The translations under genes and the position numbers were made by a program. 37,546 nt of DNA from Maritimibacter sp. (GTDB lineage Bacteria; Pseudomonadota; Alphaproteobacteria; Rhodobacterales; Rhodobacteraceae), in NCBI GenBank assembly GCA_002701395.1, contig NZVC01000031.1, positions 7,387 through 44,932 of the forward strand, given 5' to 3'. The notes under the pieces are model-generated. The model was given only the letters and a program-made list of their open reading frames with translations, did not search any database and was not told where the DNA came from. Of this stretch, positions 31,092-37,546 are shown in pieces. Position 1 is the first letter of the stretch. The number at the start of each line of letters is the position of its first letter.

Positions 31092-34033
31092 CCCGGCTCG
31101 ACGGCGGCCTGATCGACCGGGACCGCACCCTGTCCTTCCGCTTCGATGGCCACCGTTACCTGGGCCATCCCGGCGACACGCTGGCCTCGGCGCTTTTGGC
31201 GAACGGTGTGCGGCTGATGGGGCGCAGCTTCAAGTACCACCGCCCGCGCGGCGTTCTGACCGCCGGGTCGGAAGAGCCCAACGCGCTGGTCGAACTGCGC
31301 AGCGGAGCGCGGCAAGAGCCCAACACGCGGGCCACCGTCGCTGAATTGTTCGACGGGCTGGAGGCCCGCAGCCAGAACCGGTTCCCGTCACTGGGGTTCG
31401 ACCTGCTGGGCGTGAACGACCTGTTCGCGCCGTTCCTGACCGCCGGGTTCTATTACAAGACCTTCATGTGGCCCAAGGCGCTCTGGGAAAAGCTGTACGA
31501 ACCCGCGATCCGGCACGCGGCGGGGCTTGGTCGGTTGTCTATGCAGCCCGACCCCGACGCCTACGACCGGGGCTTCCTGCACTGCGACCTGCTGGTGATC
31601 GGCGGTGGCGCGGCCGGGCTGGCGGCGGCACTGACGGCAGGCCGGGCGGGTGCCCGCGTGGTGCTGGCGGACGAGGATTTCCGGCTGGGCGGGCGGCTTC
31701 TGGCGGAAAGCCATACGCTGGACGAGGCCCCCGCGACGGACTGGGTCCGCGCAGCCAAGACAGAGCTGGACAGCCTGCCGAACGTGCGGGTGCTGACCCG
31801 GACCACGGTGTTCGGCGCCTACGATCACGGGATCTATGGCGCGGTTGAACGGGTGTCGGATCACCTTGCCGAGCCGGGCGACCGGGTGCGCCAGACGCTG
31901 TGGCGGATCACCGCGAAGCGCACGGTGCTGGCCGCCGGCGCGACCGAGCGGCACATTCCCTTCCGCAACAACGACCGCCCCGGCATCATGCTGGCGGGCG
32001 CGATGCGGGCCTATGCGAACCGGTGGGCGGTCAGCCCGGTGACCACGGGCGAACGGGTGGCGGTGTTCACCAACAACGACGACGGGCACCGCACGGCGGT
32101 GGACCTGCTGGCCAAGGGCGTTCCGGTTCTGGCGGTGATCGATCCGCGCGAGGACGCGCCGCGGCTGGGCGGATATCAGGTGATGGCGGGCGCGTCGGTG
32201 ACCGGGACGCGGGGCAGGCTGGGCCTGACGTCGATCGAGGTGACGCGGAACGGCCGGCCGGAATGGCTGGAATGTTCGGCGCTTGGCGTGTCCGGTGGGT
32301 GGAACCCGAACGTGCACCTTGCCTCGCACCACCGGGGGCGGCCGGTCTGGTCGGAGGACCACCTTGCCTTCCTGCCGGGCGGCGACCTGCCGCCGGGCAT
32401 GTCTGTTGCCGGGGCTGCCGCCGGGAAGGGATCGACCCATGCGGCACTGGCGGACGGCGCGGCGCAGGCCCGTGCGGCGCTGGAGTCATTGGGCCTTTCG
32501 GCGCGCGAGCTTCCGCTTCCCAAGGCCGAGGACGCGCCGCTGTCGCAGGCCGCGGTCTGGCATGTGCCGGGCCGGGGGCGGGCGTGGGTCGACTTTCAGA
32601 ACGACGTCACGGTCAAGGACATCGCGCTGGCCCACAAAGAGAACATGCGCCCGGTCGAGCACCTGAAGCGGTGGACGACACTGGGCATGGCGACCGATCA
32701 GGGAAAGACCGCCAACGTCACCGCGCTGGCCGTGATGGCGGAACTGACCGGCAAGGAGATCCCGCAGACCGGCACCACGATCTTCCGCCCGCCCTATACG
32801 CCTGTCGCCATGTCGGTGTTGGGCGGCGGCGACACCGGGCCCGATTTCCGGCCCACCCGCCTGACCCCGACGCACGCATGGGCAAAGGCGCGGGGCGCGG
32901 AATTCGTCGAGGTCGGCCAGTGGATGCGGGCGCAGTACTTCCCCCGGGACGGAGAGACGCACTGGCGCCAGTCGGTCGACCGCGAGGCAAAGGCGGTGCG
33001 GTCGGGCGTGGGGCTGTGCGACGTGACCACGCTGGGCAAGATCGACGTGCAGGGCGCGGATGCGGCGGTGTTCCTTGACCGGATCTATTCCAACATGATC
33101 TCGACGCTGAAGGTCGGTCGGGTCCGCTATGGCCTGATGCTGCGCGAGGACGGGTTCGTCTATGACGACGGCACCTGCGCCCGGATGGCCGAGGACCATT
33201 TCGTCGTTACCACGACCACGGGCAACGCGGGTCTTGTGTTCCGCAACATGGAATTCGCGCGCCAGTGCCTGTGGCCGGACCTGGACGTGCAGGTGATCTC
33301 GACCACCGACGCATGGGCGCAGATCGCGGTGGCGGGGCCGAACGCGCGGACGCTGCTGTCGCGGCTGGTGGACGATGGGTTCGACCTTTCGAGCGCGGCG
33401 TTCCCCTTCATGGCCTGCGGCGACCTGACCATCTGCGGCGGTCTGCGGGCGCGGCTGTTCCGGATTTCGTTCTCGGGCGAACTCGCCTACGAGATCGCGG
33501 TGCCGGCACGGTACGGCAACGCGCTGATGCAGCGGCTGACAGAGCGCGGGCAGGATCTTGGCGTGACGCCCTACGGGACAGAGGCGCTGGCGGTGTTGCG
33601 GATCGAGAAGGGTCACGCGGTCGCGGCCGAGATCAACGGGCAGACCACGGCGGCGATGCTGGGGCTGGGGCGGATGGTGTCCGGGAAGAAGGACTCGATC
33701 GGCGCGGTGATGTCGCGGCGCGAAGGGCTGGCGGAAGACCGGCGGCGGCTTGTGGGGCTGATGCCCGTCGATCCCAGCCAGCAGGTGATGGCCGGCGCGC
33801 ACCTGTTCGAACCGGGCGCCGAACAGACCACGGCGACCGACCAAGGCTGGGTCACGTCGAGTTGTTTTTCGCCGCACCTTGGCAGCTATATCGCGCTGGG
33901 CTTTCTTGAAGAAGGCGACAGCCGCATGGGTGACGTAGTGATCGCGGCGAACCCGCTGGCGGGAGTGAACCTAGAGACGAAGGTGGTCAGCCCGCATTTC
34001 GTCGATCCGGAAGGAGAGCGGCTGCGTGACTGA
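31088..34033 (+). CDS. mgdC: N-methylglutamate dehydrogenase subunit C (sarcosine oxidase alpha-like)
   Basis: A 981-residue protein like the alpha subunit of heterotetrameric sarcosine oxidase. Residues 1-100 hold the N-terminal SoxA segment (G-H-P-G-D-T-L-A-S-A-L-L-A, F-K-Y-H-R-P-R-G). A dinucleotide-binding domain begins with L-L-V-I-G-G-G-A-A-G at about 168-177. From roughly 600 to 970 is a GcvT-type folate-binding module (T-L-G-K-I-D-V-Q-G, F-S-G-E-L-A-Y-E-I-A-V, R-I-E-K-G-H). In the complex it passes the methyl group removed from N-methylglutamate to tetrahydrofolate, giving methylene-THF for FolD. It overlaps mgdB by 4 nt and mgdD by 8 nt, indicating tight coupling. Confidence 0.94.
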   Translation: MTRLDGGLIDRDRTLSFRFDGHRYLGHPGDTLASALLANGVRLMGRSFKYHRPRGVLTAGSEEPNALVELRSGARQEPNTRATVAELFDGLEARSQNRFPSLGFDLLGVNDLFAPFLTAGFYYKTFMWPKALWEKLYEPAIRHAAGLGRLSMQPDPDAYDRGFLHCDLLVIGGGAAGLAAALTAGRAGARVVLADEDFRLGGRLLAESHTLDEAPATDWVRAAKTELDSLPNVRVLTRTTVFGAYDHGIYGAVERVSDHLAEPGDRVRQTLWRITAKRTVLAAGATERHIPFRNNDRPGIMLAGAMRAYANRWAVSPVTTGERVAVFTNNDDGHRTAVDLLAKGVPVLAVIDPREDAPRLGGYQVMAGASVTGTRGRLGLTSIEVTRNGRPEWLECSALGVSGGWNPNVHLASHHRGRPVWSEDHLAFLPGGDLPPGMSVAGAAAGKGSTHAALADGAAQARAALESLGLSARELPLPKAEDAPLSQAAVWHVPGRGRAWVDFQNDVTVKDIALAHKENMRPVEHLKRWTTLGMATDQGKTANVTALAVMAELTGKEIPQTGTTIFRPPYTPVAMSVLGGGDTGPDFRPTRLTPTHAWAKARGAEFVEVGQWMRAQYFPRDGETHWRQSVDREAKAVRSGVGLCDVTTLGKIDVQGADAAVFLDRIYSNMISTLKVGRVRYGLMLREDGFVYDDGTCARMAEDHFVVTTTTGNAGLVFRNMEFARQCLWPDLDVQVISTTDAWAQIAVAGPNARTLLSRLVDDGFDLSSAAFPFMACGDLTICGGLRARLFRISFSGELAYEIAVPARYGNALMQRLTERGQDLGVTPYGTEALAVLRIEKGHAVAAEINGQTTAAMLGLGRMVSGKKDSIGAVMSRREGLAEDRRRLVGLMPVDPSQQVMAGAHLFEPGAEQTTATDQGWVTSSCFSPHLGSYIALGFLEEGDSRMGDVVIAANPLAGVNLETKVVSPHFVDPEGERLRD

Positions 34034-34601
34034 TCTTGTGCCCACGACCGCGCTGGGGGACGCCGCGCCGTGCACGGCGACCTTTGGGTCCCTGACACTG
34101 ACAGAGAACGACCGGCTGGCGCTGGCTTCGGTCGCCCTGCGCCGGAACATGGACGTGCCCGCGCCGATGGGGCTGGCGTTGCCGGGGCCGGGGCCGGGGG
34201 ACTGGGTCGAGGGCGTCGGTGTCGCGGCGTTCTGGACCGGTCCGGGCCAGTGGATGATCGAGGGGCCGGTGCCCGAGGACCCGCGCGAGGATTTCGCCGC
34301 CGAGGTCCTGCGCAACGCGCCGGGCTGTTCGGTGACAGAGCAAACCGATGGCTGGGTCGCGGTCGAGATCGTGTCGGACGCCGGGGAAGGTCCGATCCTT
34401 GACCTGCTTGAACGGCTCGTGAATCTTGACCCCGTGACGCTGCGGCCCGGAAAGGCGTCGCGAACCGTCCTTGAACATCTGGGCGTTTTCGTTATCCGAC
34501 GGGACGAAGACCGGCTTGCGGTCATCGGCATGCGCTCGGCGGCGGGATCGCTGTGGCACGCGCTGAGTACCGCGGCCCACAGACTGGAGGGTGCGGCGTG
34601 A
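34026..34601 (+). CDS. mgdD: N-methylglutamate dehydrogenase subunit D (sarcosine oxidase gamma-like)
   Basis: A 191-residue protein corresponding to the gamma subunit of heterotetrameric sarcosine oxidase; such subunits have a truncated folate-enzyme-like fold (here [10 protein letters not shown], then G-W-V-A-V-E-I, L-G-V-F-V-I-R). No catalytic motif of its own is visible. Likely start is GTG 34026, with GGAGAG upstream, overlapping the end of mgdC by 8 nt. Its TGA overlaps the GTG of folD. Confidence 0.9.
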   Translation: MTDLVPTTALGDAAPCTATFGSLTLTENDRLALASVALRRNMDVPAPMGLALPGPGPGDWVEGVGVAAFWTGPGQWMIEGPVPEDPREDFAAEVLRNAPGCSVTEQTDGWVAVEIVSDAGEGPILDLLERLVNLDPVTLRPGKASRTVLEHLGVFVIRRDEDRLAVIGMRSAAGSLWHALSTAAHRLEGAA

Positions 34602-35500
34602 CCGCGACGATCATCGACGGCAAGGCCTTTGCGGCGACGGTACGGGAAAAGGTGGCGGCGGGCGTCGCCACGCTGAAAGCGGATCACGGGATCACCCCCG
34701 GTCTGGCTGTCGTGCTGGTGGGCGAGGACCCGGCCAGTCAGGTCTATGTGCGCAACAAGGGGACGCAGACGATCGAGGTCGGCATGAACTCGTTCGAGCA
34801 CAAGCTGCCCGCCGACGTGCCCGAGGCCGAGCTGTACGCGCTGATCGACCGGCTGAACGCGGACCCCGCGGTGCACGGCATTCTGGTGCAGTTCCCGGTG
34901 CCGGATCATCTGAGCGAAACCGACATCGTCGCCCGCATCGACCCGGCGAAAGACGTCGACGGGCTGCATGTCGTGAACGCGGGCCTGCTGGCCAGCGGGC
35001 AGAAGGCGATGGTGTCCTGCACGCCGCTGGGTTGCCTGATGCTGCTGCGCGACCAACTGGGCAGCCTGTCCGGCCTGAACGCGGTGGTCGTCGGACGGTC
35101 CAACCTTGTGGGCAAGCCGCTGGCGCAGCTGCTGCTGCGTGACAGCTGCACGGTGACGATCGCGCATTCGCGCACCAAGGACCTGCCGGAGGTTTGCCGT
35201 GGCGCCGACATCCTGATCGCCGCCGTGGGGCGGCCGCAGATGGTGAAGGGCGACTGGGTCAAGCCGGGCGCCGCCGTCATCGACGTGGGCATCAACCGGA
35301 TCGACGCGCCCGAGCGGGGCGAGGGCAAGACGCGGCTGGTGGGCGACGTGGATTTCGCAAGTGCGTCGGAGGTTGCGGGCGCGATCACGCCGGTGCCCGG
35401 CGGCGTCGGCCCGATGACCATCGCCTGCCTGCTGGCCAACACGCTGACGGCCTGTTGCCGGGCGAACGATTTGCCCGAGCCCGACGGCCTGACGGCCTGA
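34598..35500 (+). CDS. folD: Bifunctional methylene-THF dehydrogenase / methenyl-THF cyclohydrolase
   Basis: A 300-residue FolD that oxidises 5,10-methylene-THF to methenyl-THF with NADP and hydrolyses it to 10-formyl-THF. Family elements: S-Q-V-Y-V-R-N-K (catalytic Lys) near 45-52, [27 protein letters not shown] near 165, and the C-terminal [11 protein letters not shown]. Start is GTG 34598, overlapping the mgdD stop as GTGA. Fused to the mgd operon, it takes the one-carbon unit made by MgdC and by the other GcvT-type enzymes in the window. A housekeeping folD elsewhere in the genome would be expected. Confidence 0.95.
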   Translation: MTATIIDGKAFAATVREKVAAGVATLKADHGITPGLAVVLVGEDPASQVYVRNKGTQTIEVGMNSFEHKLPADVPEAELYALIDRLNADPAVHGILVQFPVPDHLSETDIVARIDPAKDVDGLHVVNAGLLASGQKAMVSCTPLGCLMLLRDQLGSLSGLNAVVVGRSNLVGKPLAQLLLRDSCTVTIAHSRTKDLPEVCRGADILIAAVGRPQMVKGDWVKPGAAVIDVGINRIDAPERGEGKTRLVGDVDFASASEVAGAITPVPGGVGPMTIACLLANTLTACCRANDLPEPDGLTA

Positions 35501-35558
35501 GACCCATTCAAAACAAGTCTGCATGGCCCGCGTGGCCCGACCCGACAGGAGAGCCGGA

Positions 35559-36443
35559 ATGTCGAAATTCACTCTGACCGTCACCTGCCCGACGACCCGT
35601 GGCATCGTCGCGGCGATCTCTTCCTACCTTGCCGAGAAGGGCTGCAACATCACCGACAGCTCGCAGTTCGACGACTTCGAGACGGGTAATTTCTTCATGC
35701 GCGTCAGCATGGTGTCGGAAACCGGGATCGAGTTGCAGGATCTGGAAGCCGGGTTCGCCGAGACCGCGAAATCCTTCGACATGGACTTTGCGTTCCACGA
35801 CGAGGGCGCGAAGATGAAGGTGGTGATCATGGTGTCGCGGTTCGGGCACTGCCTGAACGACCTGCTGTACCGCTGGCGCATTGGCGCGCTGCCGATCGAG
35901 ATCGTGGCCGTGATCTCGAACCACATGGATTACCAGAAGCTGGTCGTGAACCACGACATCCCGTTCCACTGCATCAAGGTCACGAAAGAGAACAAGCCCG
36001 AGGCCGAGAAGCAGATCATGAACGTGGTCGAGGACACCGGCGCCGAGCTGGTGGTTCTGGCGCGCTACATGCAGATCCTCAGCGACGAGCTGTGCCAGAA
36101 GATGTCGGGCCGGATCATCAACATCCACCACTCGTTCCTGCCGTCCTTCAAGGGGGCGAACCCCTACAAGCAGGCATTCGAGCGGGGCGTGAAGCTGATC
36201 GGGGCGACGTCGCATTATGTCACCGCCGATCTGGACGAGGGTCCGATCATCGAGCAGGACACGGTGCGGGTCACGCACGCGCAGTCGCCGTCGGACTATG
36301 TTTCGCTTGGGCGTGACGTGGAAAGCCAGGTGCTGGCGCGGGCGATCCACGCGCACATTCACCGCCGCGTGTTCCTGAACGGGAACAAGACGGTGGTGTT
36401 CCCAGCCTCGCCTGGTTCCTACGCAAGCGAACGGATGGGGTGA
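35559..36443 (+). CDS. purU: Formyltetrahydrofolate deformylase
   Basis: A 294-residue PurU with an N-terminal ACT-type domain (1-80, G-I-V-A-A-I-S-S-Y-L-A-E) and a C-terminal formyl transferase fold. The catalytic block N-I-H-H-S-F-L-P-S-F-K-G-A-N-P-Y and A-T-S-H-Y-V-T-A-D-L-D-E-G-P-I-I are intact. It hydrolyses 10-formyl-THF to formate and THF, regenerating folate for the demethylases; formate can then be oxidised for energy. ATG 35559 follows AGGAG by 8 bp. It is 58 bp after folD and is the last gene of the methylamine operon. It is followed by a copy of the dispersed repeat. Confidence 0.95.
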   Translation: MSKFTLTVTCPTTRGIVAAISSYLAEKGCNITDSSQFDDFETGNFFMRVSMVSETGIELQDLEAGFAETAKSFDMDFAFHDEGAKMKVVIMVSRFGHCLNDLLYRWRIGALPIEIVAVISNHMDYQKLVVNHDIPFHCIKVTKENKPEAEKQIMNVVEDTGAELVVLARYMQILSDELCQKMSGRIINIHHSFLPSFKGANPYKQAFERGVKLIGATSHYVTADLDEGPIIEQDTVRVTHAQSPSDYVSLGRDVESQVLARAIHAHIHRRVFLNGNKTVVFPASPGSYASERMG

Positions 36444-36504
36444 CACACTGAGTGTCCGACGCCTGCGCACGGCGCCGGCGTCACCGCGTGAATCCGCCGG
36501 CGGT

Positions 36505-36560
36505 GGGGGCTCTGCCCCCGTCGCTTCGCGACTCCCCCGAGGTATTTTCAAAGAGAAGAA
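36505..36560. repeat. Dispersed GC-rich repeat, copy 2 (after purU)
   Basis: On the plus strand: hairpin GGGGGC-TCT-GCCCCC (36505-36519), small hairpin TCGC-TTC-GCGA (36521-36531), then CTCCCCCGAGGTATTTTC and AAAGAGAAGAAG. Its reverse complement shows the same blocks, in the same order, as copy 1 at 27963-28011: CTTCT...TTTG, GAAAATAYCYCGGGGG, GGGGGCAGMGCCCCC. Here the T-containing block follows the hairpin downstream of purU, so this copy could act as a weak terminator between the convergent purU and TerB-like genes. Confidence 0.75.
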
Positions 36561-36604
36561 GCCGGGCGTGAGACAGGCCCCGCTTGGCCGGGGGCGGGTC
36601 GCTG

Positions 36605-37027
36605 TCAGAGTTGCATGTGGCGGGCGCGGGCGCCGCGTTCGATGGCGGCGGCGTGCAGGCGGTCGATGCGAAGCTCGTAGCGGATCTCGGCGAGGAACTG
36701 CAGTTCGGTCTCGCCCAGCAGGCCGTCCGATGCGGCGACGTCGCAGGCCAGCGCGTAGGCGGTTTCCCACAGCTTTTCCGGCAGCGTTTCCCGGACGAGG
36801 CCGAACAGGGCGTCAAGCCCGTCCTCTTCGCCGAACAGGTCGAAAACGGTGGTGGAGACGCGTTTGAGGCGGTCTTTGTCGTAGTCCGCGAAGACCGGCA
36901 TGTGGTCGAGGATGGATTCGATGGACACGAGTTCCGCCGTCCGGATGTTCTGGTCGGAGGCCGAAAGCGCGATCATCACTGCGACAAGACTGTCTTGGGG
37001 CGAGAGGGTGAGCTGGTTGTCATCCAC
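36605..37027 (-). CDS. TerB-like (tellurite resistance protein B fold) cytoplasmic protein
   Basis: A 140-residue all-helical protein. Two repeats of an acidic, TerB-like motif are visible: M-I-A-L-S-A-S-D-Q-N-I-R-T-A-E near 18-32 and A-C-D-V-A-A-S-D-G-L-L-G-E-T-E near 92-106. The spacing and the A-x-S-D-G-x-x-x-x-x-E pattern are typical of the TerB/TerB-N superfamily. The most likely start is GTG 37027, which has AGGA 9 bp upstream; earlier in-frame codons give an Arg-rich unlike extension. Most chromosomal members of this family have no proven link to tellurite. It is divergent from lysK. Confidence 0.8.
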   Translation of the reverse strand: MDDNQLTLSPQDSLVAVMIALSASDQNIRTAELVSIESILDHMPVFADYDKDRLKRVSTTVFDLFGEEDGLDALFGLVRETLPEKLWETAYALACDVAASDGLLGETELQFLAEIRYELRIDRLHAAAIERGARARHMQL

Positions 37028-37145
37028 GAGTCGGAATCCTTCGAAAGCGGGTTCAGGGTCGTAAATATTGACGCCGGGGTGCCCGGGCAATAGGGAGTGG
37101 CGTCCCCGGGGCCGGGTGCCCCTGTCAGAGAATCGAGAGAACGAC

Positions 37146-37546
37146 ATGTCCGATCTGCGCGAAGCCGCGATGACGTCCAAGGCCTGGCCCTTCGAAGAAG
37201 CGCGCCGGGTGTTGAAACGTTACGAGAAGGCGCCGCCGGAAAAGGGCTATGTCCTGTTCGAAACCGGCTATGGCCCGTCCGGCCTGCCGCATATCGGCAC
37301 CTTCGGCGAGGTTCTGCGTACGACGATGATCCGGCGGGCGTTCGAGCTGATCTCGGACATCCCGACGCGGCTGATCTGTTTTTCGGACGACATGGACGGG
37401 ATGCGCAAGGTTCCGGGCAACGTTCCGAACCAAGAGCGGCTGCGGGAGGACCTTCAGCGCCCGCTGACCAGCGTGTACGACCCGTTCGAGGAATACCCGT
37501 CCTTCGGCGACCACAACAACGCGATGCTGCGCCGGTTCCTTGATAC
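37146..37546 (+). CDS. lysK: Lysyl-tRNA synthetase, class I (5' part)
   Basis: The first 133 codons of a class I lysyl-tRNA synthetase; the gene runs off the end of the window. Visible: [18 protein letters not shown] near residues 40-56, containing the class I H-I-G-H-type motif (here H-I-G-T), then [11 protein letters not shown] near 80-90. It charges tRNA-Lys. Class I LysRS of the archaeal type replaces the class II enzyme in many alphaproteobacteria, including Rhodobacteraceae, and supports that placement. The start follows GAGAGAACGAC closely. Confidence 0.93.
   Translation, partial: MSDLREAAMTSKAWPFEEARRVLKRYEKAPPEKGYVLFETGYGPSGLPHIGTFGEVLRTTMIRRAFELISDIPTRLICFSDDMDGMRKVPGNVPNQERLREDLQRPLTSVYDPFEEYPSFGDHNNAMLRRFLD

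Noticed and set aside
36605..37027. The TerB-like gene as a tellurite resistance determinant
   Set aside because: No other ter gene is present; isolated chromosomal members of this fold have no established tellurite role.
1..37546. tRNA or rRNA genes, CRISPR arrays, insertion sequences, prophage genes
   Set aside because: No tRNA-like cloverleaf, regularly spaced repeat, transposase, integrase or phage structural gene was recognised anywhere in the window.

Overview
The window is GC-rich, densely packed chromosomal DNA with few gaps, many 4-nt stop/start overlaps and heavy use of GTG starts. The gene content points to a marine-type alphaproteobacterium of the Rhodobacteraceae (Roseobacter group). 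It carries trimethylamine monooxygenase next to TMAO demethylase, the N-methylglutamate pathway (mgsABC, gmaS, mgdABCD) followed by folD and purU, and a class I lysyl-tRNA synthetase. I cannot name a genus from sequence alone.

Layout. 1-4763: the end of a DUF3299 gene, then an ammonium transporter (amtB) with a tiny membrane protein, divergent from a glutamine-synthetase-like ligase that is translationally coupled to a cytochrome P450. 4877-10675: a terminator, an MFS exporter, a Tat-exported VOC protein, and a minus-strand operon of a class I glutamine amidotransferase, a MetX-like hydrolase and a GMC oxidoreductase. 10833-14538: tmm and tdm. 14558-17378: a TRIC-type membrane protein and a copper/cytochrome oxidase assembly set (DUF2946-like, YcnI-PCuAC fusion, SCO). 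17451-24046: an SDR, then two coupled gene pairs: an APH-type kinase with a class III PLP phospho-lyase-like enzyme, and a choline-kinase-like protein with a dimethylglycine-dehydrogenase-like FAD/folate enzyme. 24152-24799: an XRE-cupin regulator. 24994-36443: mgsABC, gmaS, mgdABCD, folD, purU. 36605-37546: a TerB-like gene and the start of lysK.

How the genes fit together. Tmm oxidises trimethylamine to TMAO, and Tdm splits TMAO into dimethylamine and formaldehyde. Monomethylamine is ligated to glutamate by GmaS, converted to N-methylglutamate by MgsABC and oxidised by MgdABCD, which passes the methyl carbon to tetrahydrofolate. FolD and PurU take that carbon to formate and free folate, and the released ammonium is assimilated. 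No gene for the dimethylamine-to-monomethylamine step and no TMAO importer is visible here.

Most unusual observations: (i) four sites of the form TTTC-N7-GAAA, in front of the kinase/demethylase pair, the XRE regulator and (two, 20 bp apart) mgsA, suggesting one regulon; (ii) two adjacent perfect 22-bp palindromes between mgdA and mgdB that lie inside a 28-codon ORF overlapping the mgdB start; (iii) the kinase/phospho-lyase/kinase/THF-demethylase block, which could form an uncharacterised route for N-methylated amino-alcohols; (iv) the coupled glutamine-synthetase-like/P450 pair; (v) two copies, in opposite orientation, of one dispersed GC-rich repeat.
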